A stretch of DNA of 64,000 nucleotides from CAYNRA01 sp046296415 (GTDB taxonomy: Bacteria; Bacteroidota; Bacteroidia; Cytophagales; Spirosomataceae). Below are positions 18,501-26,220 of the stretch, piece after piece. The DNA lies in NCBI GenBank assembly GCA_046296415.1, contig JBKBLN010000002.1:930001-994000 (forward strand). The letters run 5' to 3'. Each line of letters starts with the position of its first letter. The stretch's first letter is position 1. Below the pieces are notes generated by a model. It did not search any database, was not told where the DNA came from, and saw only the letters and a program-made list of their open reading frames with translations. Made by a program: the position numbers and the translations under genes.

Positions 18501-19866
18501 CCTCCTCATGACTGTCCGGGGAATTAATTTTAATTATTCACTTAGAGAAGCCACTATACTACCTGGTTTTTTACCAAATCCAACCTTTATGGGAATGGAT
18601 CGAAACTGGCAAAATGCTCCAGGTTTACCGTTTGTCTTTGGTAGCCAAGCCCGTGATATTCATGTCAGAGCAGCTCAAAATGGATGGCTTTCGACTAGTA
18701 CAGTTCAAAATGATCCGTTTACCCAAAGTATTGAAAAAACATTTGAATACAATACGAATTTGGAGCCCTTCAAAGGATTCCGAATGACGATTCGAGGGAA
18801 TTTGGCACGGGGTGATAGTTACCAAGAACTGTACCGACCTACCGAAACAGGGGGAGCTTTTGAAAGTTTGAATCCTTTCCGAAATGGTACCTTTCGGATG
18901 TCGTTTTGGTCGTTTCGTACCGGCTTTACCCGCATGAGTAAAAGTCCGGAGGATAATTATAATTATGAGATTTTCAACCGAATGCAAAACTACCGGACAG
19001 TGGTGAGGGATCGTCTGTTGGCTGCAAATCCGGGTGCAGAAGTTGGAACCTACGATATCAATTCACAAGATGTTTTGATAGGCGCATTCTTTGCGGCTTA
19101 CAGTGGCAAAGACCCCAATGAAGTCCGATTAAATCCTTTCCTTCGTTTTCCATTGCCAAATTGGCGGGTGGACTTTGGGGGAGTCGAAAAAATCCTAAAG
19201 GTGGATCGGGTATTTAGCTCCATCACCTTAAACCATTCGTATACTTCTACCTATAATGTGGGGAATTTCACCTCCTCGTTGGAGTATGGGGCCCAATACT
19301 TGAACTTGTTGGTCAGAGGGTATCCCTTGGGTTTCTTAACCAATACACAATCCTTGTTTATACCGATTTTCGTTATGAGTACCATTACCATGGAAGAAAA
19401 ATACGCCCCTTTCATTGGTTTGCAATTTGCAACGAAGAAAAACATTACAGGGCGAATCGAATACAATAAGGAGCGTCGGGCAGGCCTTAACTTGTCCAAT
19501 TCCCAAGTGGCCGAATTCAATAGCAATGACTTTGTGATGGGCATCGGGTTTAGGCGAAATAACATTCGTATTCCATTCCGCGGGCGGGACGGAAATCAAA
19601 TCGTTTTGAAAAATGACCTAAACTTCCGATTTGATTTTACCATTCGGGACATCATTGCGTTGCAACGGCGATTGGATGGGGATGCGGTCGTCACGCAAGG
19701 AAACTATAACTTCCAACTAAGACCCCAAATTGAATATCAATTCAATAAACGTTTCTCGGGCACATTTTACATCGAGCGACTCGTGAATAATCCCTATAAC
19801 TCCCTCTCCTTTTATCGGAGTTCCACTTTAGGTGGGATCAACGTGCGATTTAATTTATCAGATTAG
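12514..19866 (+). CDS. sprA: T9SS outer membrane translocon protein SprA
   Basis: 2450 residues, in the normal size range for SprA. A signal peptide ends MVFAQ (about 26). SprA is the giant 36-strand outer-membrane barrel through which type IX secretion substrates leave the periplasm. Recognisable family blocks include ENYERSLRNLPKVISGVRI, RVEVYVTNRTNT, the NNNAMLDDFEAVR segment, and a long beta-rich C-terminus ending IERLVNNPYNSLSFYRSS and NVRFNLSD, whose alternating pattern fits barrel strands. The neighbours ruvA and gcvH repeat the order found in other Bacteroidota. A sequence near 147-300 is rich in Pro, Gly and Asn and looks like a flexible insert. Substrates with T9SS tails are encoded at 44.8-47.6 kb. 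Confidence 0.96.
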   Translation: MFQLSTRSLILWILTVFGINGMVFAQNPGPSSSPTGSGPGYRWKDTYLSRVISPQPQQSPFFLPKVGPISTLYFHSPTQQFFLDEKWAPQLEQKIPQALNFNEYASLQSVAVRKQLLREYENMSDGTSSTSGRGLRPKLSKNPVFDRLFGGKIPEFRPKGFVSVDLKVGNQFVDNPLIPLFNRRTRIFDFDQQINIDFNSLFDGLQVPGLGGRPGGSNPLGALGNTLPNLPGAGANPLDDFGANRSFPNPSNLAGALGSLDPSNALREKMGITGNFNTKSAFSYENRFKLNFKNDPEDILQVLELGNVSMPMRSQLIPGVENLMGVKAGLRFGKLDVTTVFAQQRSRTESILINGGNQSKPFELRVDNYDENRHFFLGHFFRENYERSLRNLPKVISGVRITRVEVYVTNRTNTVNSMRNLVGITDLGEAKPANPSSVISTNPNGPAGNQANNLYDQLVENSDFRTIDNTSRFLNSLNLRNGEDFEILRGAKRLTDREFEIQPELGYISLLTPLRNDEILAVAYEYTFNGRAYKVGELTEDYSFRKEDEVLMLKLLKSSTIRNRLNHPMWDLMMKNIYTLSQGQVTPEGFQLRILYKDDATGIDNPNLQEGRRMKDRPLVEALGLDRLNFNQDPQPDGNFDYVPGITIQEKLGKVIFPVLEPFGSHLARQFDSDEEILREKYVFNELYRGTMIDAQQVTTKNKFFLSGQIRSGSTEIPLPLGASPQSVRVYAGGVQLQQGTDYQVDTQLGRIRITNPSLINSSRQIRIDYERPDLFEAQIRRMFGLRLDYVVSPFLRLGATLMDLRENTPGFITRTAVGMEPVNNTLWGVDVNYLRTSFFLTNLLNKIPTVQSEEKSRIRFNAEFAQLLPGVNNRRVNNNAMLDDFEAVRQINDLTRQPTRWRLGSTPENFQETGQSIYGYHFRRAKMSAYTLDPTLFFSAGIFSGGLTGLPEGLTSDGNAYERGFEVQAIFPGRSRPPLGQQPPIATLDLSYFPSERGMYNYNPNLTSDGFLPNPRQNFGSVMRGITFDPDFDNTNVEYLEFWLLDPFADVVRDGTPNGNRRNTTGGKLLFQLGDVSEDVIPDNRFSFENGLLPFESTTSEPVNTLWGKAPRVQYINDAFDSAPDARARQDIGLDGLPNAEERTFPHIQNYLNALRQRISAQAFQKIEQDPSGDDFTFFLDPIYDQTNARLVERFKNYLGMENNSPLTNDNVTVTPANSPASDKEDINGDNTINDIEAYYEYEIPLQPGQLDVGRGFIVDRVTSDGLNWYLYRVPIRQFTNKFGNISGFKSIRFIRTVMTDWAQPVVLRFATLQLVANQYRTYTQDLNQVGLAEIPEPYDAKLRVATVNIEENGCTEAGDCAVKEGQTPYVVPPGFVRDRDFSQLGQIQFNEQSLSIGVTNLRDGDARGVFKNTRLDLNMYKRLQMYLHMENEFNEDGQVAAFLRLGTDLKENYYEIEIPRLKATPNGSIDPGLIWPIENEIDIPLDELRMLKVTRNRQGIPLNVPFSDEIKVGGFAYENNSQSRTLNVEREYKITVVGNPDLSTILTLMIGVRNPKSEDQQPKSFTIWANEMRINGFDQTPGEAGLINADIQLADIGSIQVNGQMSTFGFGGVQSKIAQRSRDYTYGLGVATNLALDRFTPQKWNLSIPFYMSFDQSVIRPHFNPLDPDITLERALASIEDATQRERYRSLVTDQQISRGFNFANVRKNRGPNQTRQRVYDIENFSFTYAQNQVQRSNILIDDYLSEQNRGGLTYQFQPKAINWEPFKKRMSERNDRLWLKDFNFSPLPTLVGFRADYDRSFMRTLFRNSDLNSTGVQPNVQKYFNTQRVYDLQWKLTQSIQVSYNARLTAIIDEPIGDLDTQAKKDSLWRSFWTFGRAKNYEQTLQSTYRLPLDKFFLLDWVQADARFNTRFGYRAASFGISDSLDVFFGNTIENNRERAIQGRIDLVKLYNKVRYLRFANTPAPPRIRYTRAPGDDENFEKETNTLLKSVTRLLMTVRGINFNYSLREATILPGFLPNPTFMGMDRNWQNAPGLPFVFGSQARDIHVRAAQNGWLSTSTVQNDPFTQSIEKTFEYNTNLEPFKGFRMTIRGNLARGDSYQELYRPTETGGAFESLNPFRNGTFRMSFWSFRTGFTRMSKSPEDNYNYEIFNRMQNYRTVVRDRLLAANPGAEVGTYDINSQDVLIGAFFAAYSGKDPNEVRLNPFLRFPLPNWRVDFGGVEKILKVDRVFSSITLNHSYTSTYNVGNFTSSLEYGAQYLNLLVRGYPLGFLTNTQSLFIPIFVMSTITMEEKYAPFIGLQFATKKNITGRIEYNKERRAGLNLSNSQVAEFNSNDFVMGIGFRRNNIRIPFRGRDGNQIVLKNDLNFRFDFTIRDIIALQRRLDGDAVVTQGNYNFQLRPQIEYQFNKRFSGTFYIERLVNNPYNSLSFYRSSTLGGINVRFNLSD

Positions 19867-19940
19867 AAAAATAAGTTCAATTGATGTAAATTGCACCCGA
19901 TTTTCATCAAACACTATCCCCATTTTAAACGCCCAAGCTA

Positions 19941-20321
19941 ATGAATTTTCCAGCTGATTTACGCTACACCAACGAACACGAATGGATTAAACTCATTGAC
20001 GATTCTACTGCTCTCGTCGGCATTACCGACTTTGCCCAAAGTGAACTTGGCGATATCGTTTTTGTCGAGATTGAAACAGAAGGAGAAACCATTGAAGCCA
20101 ATGGCATTTTTGGGACGATTGAAGCTGTAAAAACAGTTTCTGATCTTTTTTTACCGGTAGAGGGTACGGTATTAGAAGTTAACTCGGCCTTAGCTGATAG
20201 TCCAGAGTTAGTTAATTCTGACCCTTATGGGGAAGGTTGGTTGATCAAATTAACTGTTGCTGACCCATCAAGTTTAGATAACCTTATGGATGTGGAAGCC
20301 TATCAATCATACATTGGATAA
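19941..20321 (+). CDS. gcvH: Glycine cleavage system H protein
   Basis: 126 residues, standard length. GcvH carries the aminomethyl group on a lipoyl arm between the P, T and L proteins. The lipoylation site is in GTIEAVKTVSDL (Lys64), and the family opening LRYTNEHEWIKL is present. The lipoyl group would be made by LipA, encoded at 1930. It follows sprA by 74 bases and ends 1 base before a terminator stem. Confidence 0.97.
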   Translation: MNFPADLRYTNEHEWIKLIDDSTALVGITDFAQSELGDIVFVEIETEGETIEANGIFGTIEAVKTVSDLFLPVEGTVLEVNSALADSPELVNSDPYGEGWLIKLTVADPSSLDNLMDVEAYQSYIG

Positions 20322-20322
20322 C

Positions 20323-20348
20323 AAAAAGCCCGAAGGGGCTTTTTTTTT
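20323..20348 (+). terminator. Rho-independent terminator after gcvH
   Basis: AAAAAGCCC (20323-20331), loop GAAG, GGGCTTTTT and further T. The next gene starts 14 bases beyond the T-tract. Confidence 0.85.
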
Positions 20349-20362
20349 GAAACTCCTACCAA

Positions 20363-21619
20363 ATGAATTTCTTTCTTCAAAACGTCCGGTTGCTTCATCC
20401 TGAATCAGTCCACCATTTGCAAACCATCGATATAATCATTCAAGATGGTCGAATTCAAGCCATGGGTCCTGATTTACAGGCGCCACCATCGACTGATTTC
20501 ATTCGCATCTCACAACCTGACCTCCATGTATCGGCTGGTTGGTTTGACCTACGAGCTACCAGCCATGAACCCGGCCATGAGTCGCAAGAGGACCTAGATT
20601 CACTCGCCCGAGCCGCCAAAGCGGGGGGCTTTACGGATGTTGCGCTTTTACCCAATACCCACCCGGTTACTCAAACGAAATCACAGCTATTGTTCTTTAC
20701 ACATGCTCAAAGAGAGGTTCGGTTTCATCCGATGGCGGCGGTCACCCTAAATACCAAGGGTACCGACTTCACCGATATGATGGAACTAGCTCAAGCGGGT
20801 GCTTTGGCATTTAGCGATGGTAGCCAACCCATTTGGAATGCAGATATCTTGTTAAAAACTTTACAATATTTGGCTCCGATTGGTAAGTTACTCATCAACC
20901 GACCTGATGAAGTTTTGCTCCGACAATTTGGTCAAATGCATGAAGGGATGACCTCTACCCGACTGGGCATGAAAGGAATCCCACCGGTGGCTGAGGAGCT
21001 TATGATCCAACGGGATTTGGCTTTGCTACGGTACGCCAATATTGCATCGGCCGTTCCCGTCTTGCACTTTTCGACGATTTCTACTGCCGGAGCTGTGGCA
21101 CTCATTCGCGAGGCAAAAAAAGAAGGATTACCTGTTAGTTGTGATATCGCCTCTTATCAGTTGTCCTTTACCGATGAAGACTTAGTGGACTTTGACACCC
21201 ACTTGAAGGTCATGCCGCCCTTTCGAGGTCGCGAACATCGCGAGGCTCTGATCGCCGGACTTTTGGATGGGACTATCGATACGGTGGTATCCAATCACCA
21301 ACCATGGGATGAAGAATCTAAGAAATTAGAATTTGATCTAGCCGAATTTGGGATCATTCACAGCCAAACAGCTTTTGCTGCCTTGCATACAGAGGGTGTC
21401 ATTCCGCTAGAGCAACACATTCAGTTTTGGACCCATCAGTCCAGAAAATTAGTTCAACTACCTGTTCCTACAATTTCACCCGGACAACCTGCCTGTTTAA
21501 CCCTATTTTTGCCAAACGAAACCTGGCAACTCACAGCCGACATGATTCATTCCAAGTCAAAAAACTCTCCTTTCCTTGGGAAAACATTGCGCGGTAAAGT
21601 GGTGGGGACAATTGGATAA
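20363..21619 (+). CDS. Dihydroorotase-like protein, probably catalytically inactive
   Basis: 418 residues with the class I dihydroorotase fold order: the N-terminal beta strands, the SAGWFDLRA segment, LLPNTHPVTQTK, and LHFSTISTAGAV. Key catalytic residues are replaced. The metal-binding HxH (normally D-x-H-x-H-x-R) reads D62-L-R64-A-T66-S-H68, the metal His site around 179 reads INRPDE, and the catalytic Asp of the usual TDHAPH motif is Asn311 (SNHQPW). His235 remains. Inactive dihydroorotase homologues (PyrC'/PyrX type) are known to act as structural partners of aspartate carbamoyltransferase, which is a plausible role here. No other pyrimidine gene is adjacent. Confidence 0.85.
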   Translation: MNFFLQNVRLLHPESVHHLQTIDIIIQDGRIQAMGPDLQAPPSTDFIRISQPDLHVSAGWFDLRATSHEPGHESQEDLDSLARAAKAGGFTDVALLPNTHPVTQTKSQLLFFTHAQREVRFHPMAAVTLNTKGTDFTDMMELAQAGALAFSDGSQPIWNADILLKTLQYLAPIGKLLINRPDEVLLRQFGQMHEGMTSTRLGMKGIPPVAEELMIQRDLALLRYANIASAVPVLHFSTISTAGAVALIREAKKEGLPVSCDIASYQLSFTDEDLVDFDTHLKVMPPFRGREHREALIAGLLDGTIDTVVSNHQPWDEESKKLEFDLAEFGIIHSQTAFAALHTEGVIPLEQHIQFWTHQSRKLVQLPVPTISPGQPACLTLFLPNETWQLTADMIHSKSKNSPFLGKTLRGKVVGTIG

Positions 21620-21670
21620 ATCGTCAAATTCTAACACTGGGTATCGAATAACCCAAAATGAGTTAATCAC

Positions 21671-22183
21671 ATGAAGTTGAACCGAATCTATTCTAATAGC
21701 CTACTGTACGGCACCATCACCGCATTGGTTTGTTTTGCCTTTTTTTGGGGCATGACATTCGTCAATCCCAATCCACTGGGGGCTAGACGACCGGATGTTG
21801 GGTTTAATCTACTTTTTGTAGGTCTAGCCATGTGGCAACTTAAACGTGACCAACAGGGGATTCTCCATTTTTATCAAGCATTTTCAGTTGGATTTTTGAC
21901 CAACCTTTGGGCAGCTTTTCTAACAGGATTCTTCTTATATCTATTTATTCAAATTGATCCAACCCCATTTCAAGCTTGGTTGAAAGAAGGACAGGCCTTG
22001 CTGCTAGCGCAACGTGACACTTTTGATAAGATTTTGAACGAAGAGACCTTCCAAGCCCAGTTGAAGTCCCTTCAGACGGCGAAACCCTATCAGGTATGGT
22101 TGGACGAACTCATGTTCAAGCAAGTCGCGATTGTCGGAATTACATTAATTGGCATGGTATTGCGACAAAAAGGGGCGGATTAA
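21671..22183 (+). CDS. DUF4199 domain membrane protein (first of pair)
   Basis: 170 residues with hydrophobic segments near 12-30, 42-55, 75-98 and 145-163, so probably four membrane passes. The layout (N-terminal NSLLYGTITALVCFAFFW, FYQAFSVGFLTNLWAAFLTGFFLYLF, long acidic loop, final helix) fits DUF4199, an inner-membrane family of unknown function confined mainly to Bacteroidota. It lies 51 bases after the dihydroorotase-like gene and upstream of a paralogue, suggesting a tandem duplication. Confidence 0.75.
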   Translation: MKLNRIYSNSLLYGTITALVCFAFFWGMTFVNPNPLGARRPDVGFNLLFVGLAMWQLKRDQQGILHFYQAFSVGFLTNLWAAFLTGFFLYLFIQIDPTPFQAWLKEGQALLLAQRDTFDKILNEETFQAQLKSLQTAKPYQVWLDELMFKQVAIVGITLIGMVLRQKGAD

Positions 22184-22261
22184 CCGTTCATCCTGAATTT
22201 TCTGGTGCTTTGAACTAAATTTTCCTACATTCGAGAATTACCTTAATTACGTCATAACCTT

Positions 22262-22777
22262 ATGGAAAAATTAACTACCTCTCAAGTGGCCCTGAAATGG
22301 GGGGCTATCCTTGGTGTCATCTCCATTGTCATTACAACCGTCCTTTACGTAACGGGCTTATGGAAAAATACCTGGATTTCATCCGCCTCCTTAGTTATCG
22401 GAATTGTGGCTTTGGTCTTGGCCATGAAAGAGTACAAGGAAGCGCACCAAGGATTCATGAGCTTTGGGCAAGGTGTCACGATAGGATTCACTACCATGAC
22501 GATTTCCGGCCTTTTGGGAGCCCTGTACCAAACTGTTTATACCCAGTTTATTGATACCACGATCCCAGAGCAGATTAAAGACATGCAAATTGAGGCATTT
22601 GAAAAGCAAGGGATGTCGGATGAGATGATTGAACAATCCTTGGAATCTATGTCGGCATTTAGCTCGCCGGGCGTCACTTTTTTATTTGCAGTGCTTGGTA
22701 GCATGTTCATTGGTCTTATTTTAGCGTTAATTATTTCGGCGGTCATGAAGAAAAACAAACCCGCTATGGATTTTTAA
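22262..22777 (+). CDS. DUF4199 domain membrane protein (second of pair)
   Basis: 171 residues with four predicted membrane segments (about 12-30, 36-52, 72-92, 134-160) and the DUF4199 pattern 'EYKEAHQGFMSFGQGVTIGF' between helices two and three. The loop before the last helix is acidic and amphipathic. It is a paralogue of the preceding protein in size and layout. Its stop lies 3 bases before the gldF start, so the pair is probably cotranscribed with gldF. Function unknown. Confidence 0.82.
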   Translation: MEKLTTSQVALKWGAILGVISIVITTVLYVTGLWKNTWISSASLVIGIVALVLAMKEYKEAHQGFMSFGQGVTIGFTTMTISGLLGALYQTVYTQFIDTTIPEQIKDMQIEAFEKQGMSDEMIEQSLESMSAFSSPGVTFLFAVLGSMFIGLILALIISAVMKKNKPAMDF

Positions 22778-22780
22778 TTT

Positions 22781-23494
22781 ATGTTGGCAATTTACCTAAA
22801 AGAGATAACCGGATTCTTCCAATCCCTCGTGGCCTACCTTGTGTTGGCCACCTTTTTTATTTTTTGTGGCCTCATTCTTTGGGTCCTTCCAGCGACAAAT
22901 TTGTTTGACTATGGATTCGCTGAGCCTGGCGTATTATTCACTTTTGCCCCTTATTTATTTCTTTTTTTAGTTCCTGCCATAACCATGCGCATGATTGCTG
23001 AAGAAAAAAAGACGGGAACATGGGAGTTACTTCAAAGCTTACCATTAACCACCTGGCAAGTGCTCCTTGGAAAATACTTTGCGGCCTGTACACTCTTGGC
23101 AATGGCCTTGGTGCCCTTCGGATTTTACTACCTCGCTATTCACTCGCTCGGTAGCCCCGTAGGCAATTTAGATGGTGCCGGATTCCTCACCTCTACCGTA
23201 GGACTGTGGATTTTAGGTTGCGTTTTTACAGCCATTGGTTTGTTCACTTCCTCCTTAACCACCAATCAAATCACCTCTTTCTTGTTATCTGCTTTTTTAT
23301 GCTATGTAGGGTTTGACGGTCTCCATCAGCTAACTCAACTTACGCAGGGAACCCTTTTTGCTCAATTAGAGTATGTAAGTTGGGGATACCATTATGAATC
23401 CCTAGGGCGTGGAGTCGTGGATTCAAGAAACTTCCTGTATCTTTTTTCTTGGATTGCGCTTGCTCTTCAATCCACAAGATGGCAATTTATTTAA
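22781..23494 (+). CDS. gldF: Gliding-associated ABC transporter permease GldF
   Basis: 237 residues, close to the usual GldF length, with six hydrophobic segments. It opens with MLAIYLKEITGFFQSLVAYL and contains the family block FLFLVPAITMRMIAEEKKTGTW, which is typical of GldF and related ABC-2 permeases. GldF, GldG and the ATPase GldA form an inner-membrane ABC transporter tied to gliding in flavobacteria. In most genomes gldG follows directly; here the next gene is a PhzF-family enzyme and no gldG or gldA is present in the window. Confidence 0.88.
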   Translation: MLAIYLKEITGFFQSLVAYLVLATFFIFCGLILWVLPATNLFDYGFAEPGVLFTFAPYLFLFLVPAITMRMIAEEKKTGTWELLQSLPLTTWQVLLGKYFAACTLLAMALVPFGFYYLAIHSLGSPVGNLDGAGFLTSTVGLWILGCVFTAIGLFTSSLTTNQITSFLLSAFLCYVGFDGLHQLTQLTQGTLFAQLEYVSWGYHYESLGRGVVDSRNFLYLFSWIALALQSTRWQFI

Positions 23495-23502
23495 CCGCAA
23501 GT

Positions 23503-24288
23503 ATGTTCACACAATATCAAATTGACACCTTCACAAACGATGTTTTTGGGGGAAATCCAGCCGCCGTAGTTCCCTTAACGGATTGGATTCCCGACACCTA
23601 CCTACAAAAAATAGCACAAGAAAATAATCTTTCAGAAACCGCTTTCTTTGTTCCAGAAGGAGATGGCTATCGCCTTCGATGGTTCACACCAACCACCGAA
23701 GTAGATCTTTGTGGCCATGCCACCTTGGCGACTGCCTATGTCTTATTTTTCATTTTGGATTTCCCTGAAGAAGTTCTGACCTTCCACACCCGATCAGGAG
23801 AACTATATGTACAAAAGAAAGGAAACCTTCTGGAAATGAATTTTCCATTGGTATCCACTGAGCCAACTTTTGAGTATATCAAAGCAGTAGAGGATGGTTT
23901 AGGTATTAAAATTTCAAGCCTCCGTAAAGCAGGTTGGGACCTCCTCGCCATCGTGGATTCTGAAGCTGAGGTACGGTCTATTCAACCTTTATTTGAAAAA
24001 ATCGCAAAATTACCCGCCCGTGGTTTGGTTTGCACCGCACCGGGGGACCAAGTGGATTTTGTCTCTCGATTTTTTGGACCACAGGTAGGTGTACCCGAGG
24101 ACCCTGTCACAGGTTCTGCACACACCTATCTTGCACCTTACTGGGCCCATGAACTAGGTAAAACCAAATTAATTGCCCACCAAGTATCCCACCGAACTGG
24201 TGAATTGGAACTTGAAATAGTAGGCGATCGGGTGTTGATTCGAGGAAATTGTAAAATTTTTATGGAGGGAAAAATTTATTTAGCCTAA
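23503..24288 (+). CDS. PhzF family isomerase/epimerase-like protein
   Basis: 261 residues from the ATG at 23503 (MFTQYQIDTFTN), which I prefer to an upstream in-frame ATG at 23449 inside gldF because the family starts with this strand. PhzF signatures are clear: VFGGNPAAVVPL, the catalytic Glu45 in NNLSETAFF, RWFTPTTEVDLCGHATLA, and EDPVTGSAHTYLAPYW. The family has a diaminopimelate-epimerase-like double fold. PhzF itself isomerises a phenazine precursor, but most members act on unknown small molecules, and there are no phenazine genes here, so only the family is assigned. Confidence 0.9.
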   Translation: MFTQYQIDTFTNDVFGGNPAAVVPLTDWIPDTYLQKIAQENNLSETAFFVPEGDGYRLRWFTPTTEVDLCGHATLATAYVLFFILDFPEEVLTFHTRSGELYVQKKGNLLEMNFPLVSTEPTFEYIKAVEDGLGIKISSLRKAGWDLLAIVDSEAEVRSIQPLFEKIAKLPARGLVCTAPGDQVDFVSRFFGPQVGVPEDPVTGSAHTYLAPYWAHELGKTKLIAHQVSHRTGELELEIVGDRVLIRGNCKIFMEGKIYLA

Positions 24289-24313
24289 CTTCTTGACAAT
24301 AAGGCCAAAATGC

Positions 24314-24345
24314 TTGACAACCCCTCCTTCGATGTTGTACCTTTG
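24314..24345 (+). promoter_or_regulatory. Bacteroidota-type promoter for queA
   Basis: TTGACA starting at 24314 and TACCTTTG (24338-24345), with 21 bases between TTG and TA. Both elements match the Bacteroidota -33/-7 consensus. The predicted transcript starts about 24352, which rules out the in-frame TTG at 24354 as start and supports the ATG at 24369. Confidence 0.8.
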
Positions 24346-24368
24346 TAAAAATATTGTTACTATACCAA

Positions 24369-25421
24369 ATGAAGCTATCTTCCTTTAAATTTGATCTACC
24401 CCAAAGTTTAATCGCCATGCACCCCAGTCCGGAACGGGATGAAAACCGGATGATGGTCGTCGATCGAGCGACGGGTAAGATCGAACATAAAATGTTTCGA
24501 GACATTGTTAGTTACTTTGGTGAAGGTGACACCCTCGTGGTAAATAACACAAAAGTATTTCCTGCCCGGCTATATGGTTCCAAAGAAAAAACAGGGGCCA
24601 AAATAGAGGTTTTCTTGTTGAGAGAACTCAACCGTGACATGCGGTTGTGGGATGTTTTAGTGGACCCGGCCCGAAAAATTCGGGTAGGAAATAAGTTGTA
24701 TTTTGGTGACAGCGACCTAGTTGCGGAAGTTATCGATAATACCACCTCACGGGGGCGAACCATTCGTTTTTTGTTTGATGGGAACCACGATCAGATGATG
24801 CAAACGATCTATGAACTAGGTGAGACCCCTTTGCCAACCGACATTATCACTCGCCCCGTCAATGAGTTAGATCGTGAGCGATTTCAAACGATATTTGCAG
24901 AACATGAAGGTGCTGTTGCTGCACCTACGGCCGGCATGCACTTTACCAAAAACACGGTTCGCCGAATGCAAATCAACGGAGTGAACTTCGCACCGGTTAC
25001 TTTGCACATCGGGATAGGGACCTTCCGACAGGTGGATGTTGAGGATCTCACCAAACATAAAACAGATTCCGAAAACTTTTTCATTACACCTGGCACCTGT
25101 GAGGTCGTGAATGAATCCCTAGACAAAGGTCATCGTGTTTGTTCGGTAGGTACCACCGCCTTGAAAGCTCTGGAATCCTCGGTATCGGCGAATTCTCGAT
25201 TGAAGCCAGTTGACAATGCATGGACAGATAAATTTATCTTCCCTCCCTACGATTTTAAAATTGCCAATTCGCTCCTATCCAACTTCCATTTGCCAGAGTC
25301 TATCCTCTTAATGACCAAAACCGCCTTCGGAGGATATGATTTGGTCATGGAGGCCTATCACCAAGCGATAAAAGAAAAATATAAGTTTTTCACCTATGGC
25401 GATGCCATGCTGATTCTTTAA
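24369..25421 (+). CDS. queA: tRNA preQ1(34) S-adenosylmethionine ribosyltransferase-isomerase
   Basis: 350 residues. QueA moves and rearranges the ribose of SAM onto preQ1 in tRNA, giving epoxyqueuosine at the wobble base. Family motifs are present: FDLPQSLIAMHPSPERDENRMM, VVNNTKVFPARLYG, HEGAVAAPTAGMHFT, HIGIGTFRQVDVEDL, and NFHLPESILLMTKTAFGG. The start is fixed by the promoter 24 bases upstream. A terminator follows directly. No other queuosine gene is in the window. Confidence 0.97.
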   Translation: MKLSSFKFDLPQSLIAMHPSPERDENRMMVVDRATGKIEHKMFRDIVSYFGEGDTLVVNNTKVFPARLYGSKEKTGAKIEVFLLRELNRDMRLWDVLVDPARKIRVGNKLYFGDSDLVAEVIDNTTSRGRTIRFLFDGNHDQMMQTIYELGETPLPTDIITRPVNELDRERFQTIFAEHEGAVAAPTAGMHFTKNTVRRMQINGVNFAPVTLHIGIGTFRQVDVEDLTKHKTDSENFFITPGTCEVVNESLDKGHRVCSVGTTALKALESSVSANSRLKPVDNAWTDKFIFPPYDFKIANSLLSNFHLPESILLMTKTAFGGYDLVMEAYHQAIKEKYKFFTYGDAMLIL

Positions 25422-25428
25422 ATCAAAC

Positions 25429-25451
25429 ACCCGGCTCAGGCCGGGTTTTTT
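25429..25451 (+). terminator. Rho-independent terminator after queA
   Basis: ACCCGGC (25429-25435), loop TCAG, GCCGGGT (25440-25446), then T's. The ispD ATG (25457) comes 5 bases after the T-tract. Confidence 0.87.
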
Positions 25452-25456
25452 GTCTT

Positions 25457-26161
25457 ATGATCCCGATTTACGCAATAATTGTGGCCGGTGGCAGTGGTAG
25501 CCGAATGCAAAGTGCCATCCCAAAACAATTTCTTCCGCTTTTAGGGGAGCCGATTTTGGTTCATACACTTCATGCTTTTTTGGCTATACCCGACATCCAA
25601 ATTCGGCTAGTGCTCCCTGCAAATGAGATTTCTTTTTGGGAAAAACTACTGGATCAACTCGAAAAATCACGCCAAAATCAATTTAATAATCAAATCCAGG
25701 TGGTCGCAGGGGGAGCGACACGCTTCCAATCGGTAAGCCGTGGCCTTGAGTCCATCCCACCTGAAATAGAGGAGGCCATCGTTTTGGTGCATGACGGTGT
25801 TCGTCCACTAATTGAGGTAGACAAAATCCATGATGTCATGCAAGCCGCCCTGGATACGGGGGCAGCCGCCTTAGCAGTAGCCTTGAAAGATACCCCTCGG
25901 GAAGTGCTCGCCGACGGTCAAAATAAATCACTTGACCGCTCCAAAATTCAATTGATGCAAACACCTCAGGGTTTTCGATTAGGCACAATGAGACTTGCCT
26001 TCCAATTAGGTGAGCAGCCTCATTTTACAGATTGTGCCAGTGTATTGGAATCTGCCGGACACCCCATTAAGTTGGTGGAAGGATCATATCAAAACTTGAA
26101 AATTACAACCCCCGAGGACCTCCTTCTCGCGGAAGCCCTTCTAAAACAACGTGTACGGTAA
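25457..26161 (+). CDS. ispD: 2-C-methyl-D-erythritol 4-phosphate cytidylyltransferase
   Basis: 234 residues, standard IspD length. The nucleotide-binding loop AIIVAGGSGSRMQSAIPKQF (about 6-25), the VHDGVRPL motif and the C-terminal KITTPEDLLLAEALL are all present. IspD transfers CMP to methylerythritol phosphate in the non-mevalonate isoprenoid pathway, which would also feed the carotenoid route implied by crtY. It starts immediately beyond the queA terminator with no room for its own promoter downstream of that hairpin. Confidence 0.96.
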   Translation: MIPIYAIIVAGGSGSRMQSAIPKQFLPLLGEPILVHTLHAFLAIPDIQIRLVLPANEISFWEKLLDQLEKSRQNQFNNQIQVVAGGATRFQSVSRGLESIPPEIEEAIVLVHDGVRPLIEVDKIHDVMQAALDTGAAALAVALKDTPREVLADGQNKSLDRSKIQLMQTPQGFRLGTMRLAFQLGEQPHFTDCASVLESAGHPIKLVEGSYQNLKITTPEDLLLAEALLKQRVR

Positions 26162-26220
26162 GTACCGTCAATTTCAAAGAATAGTGTTATTTTTACACCT
26201 TTGTTTCAATTAGTATCTGC

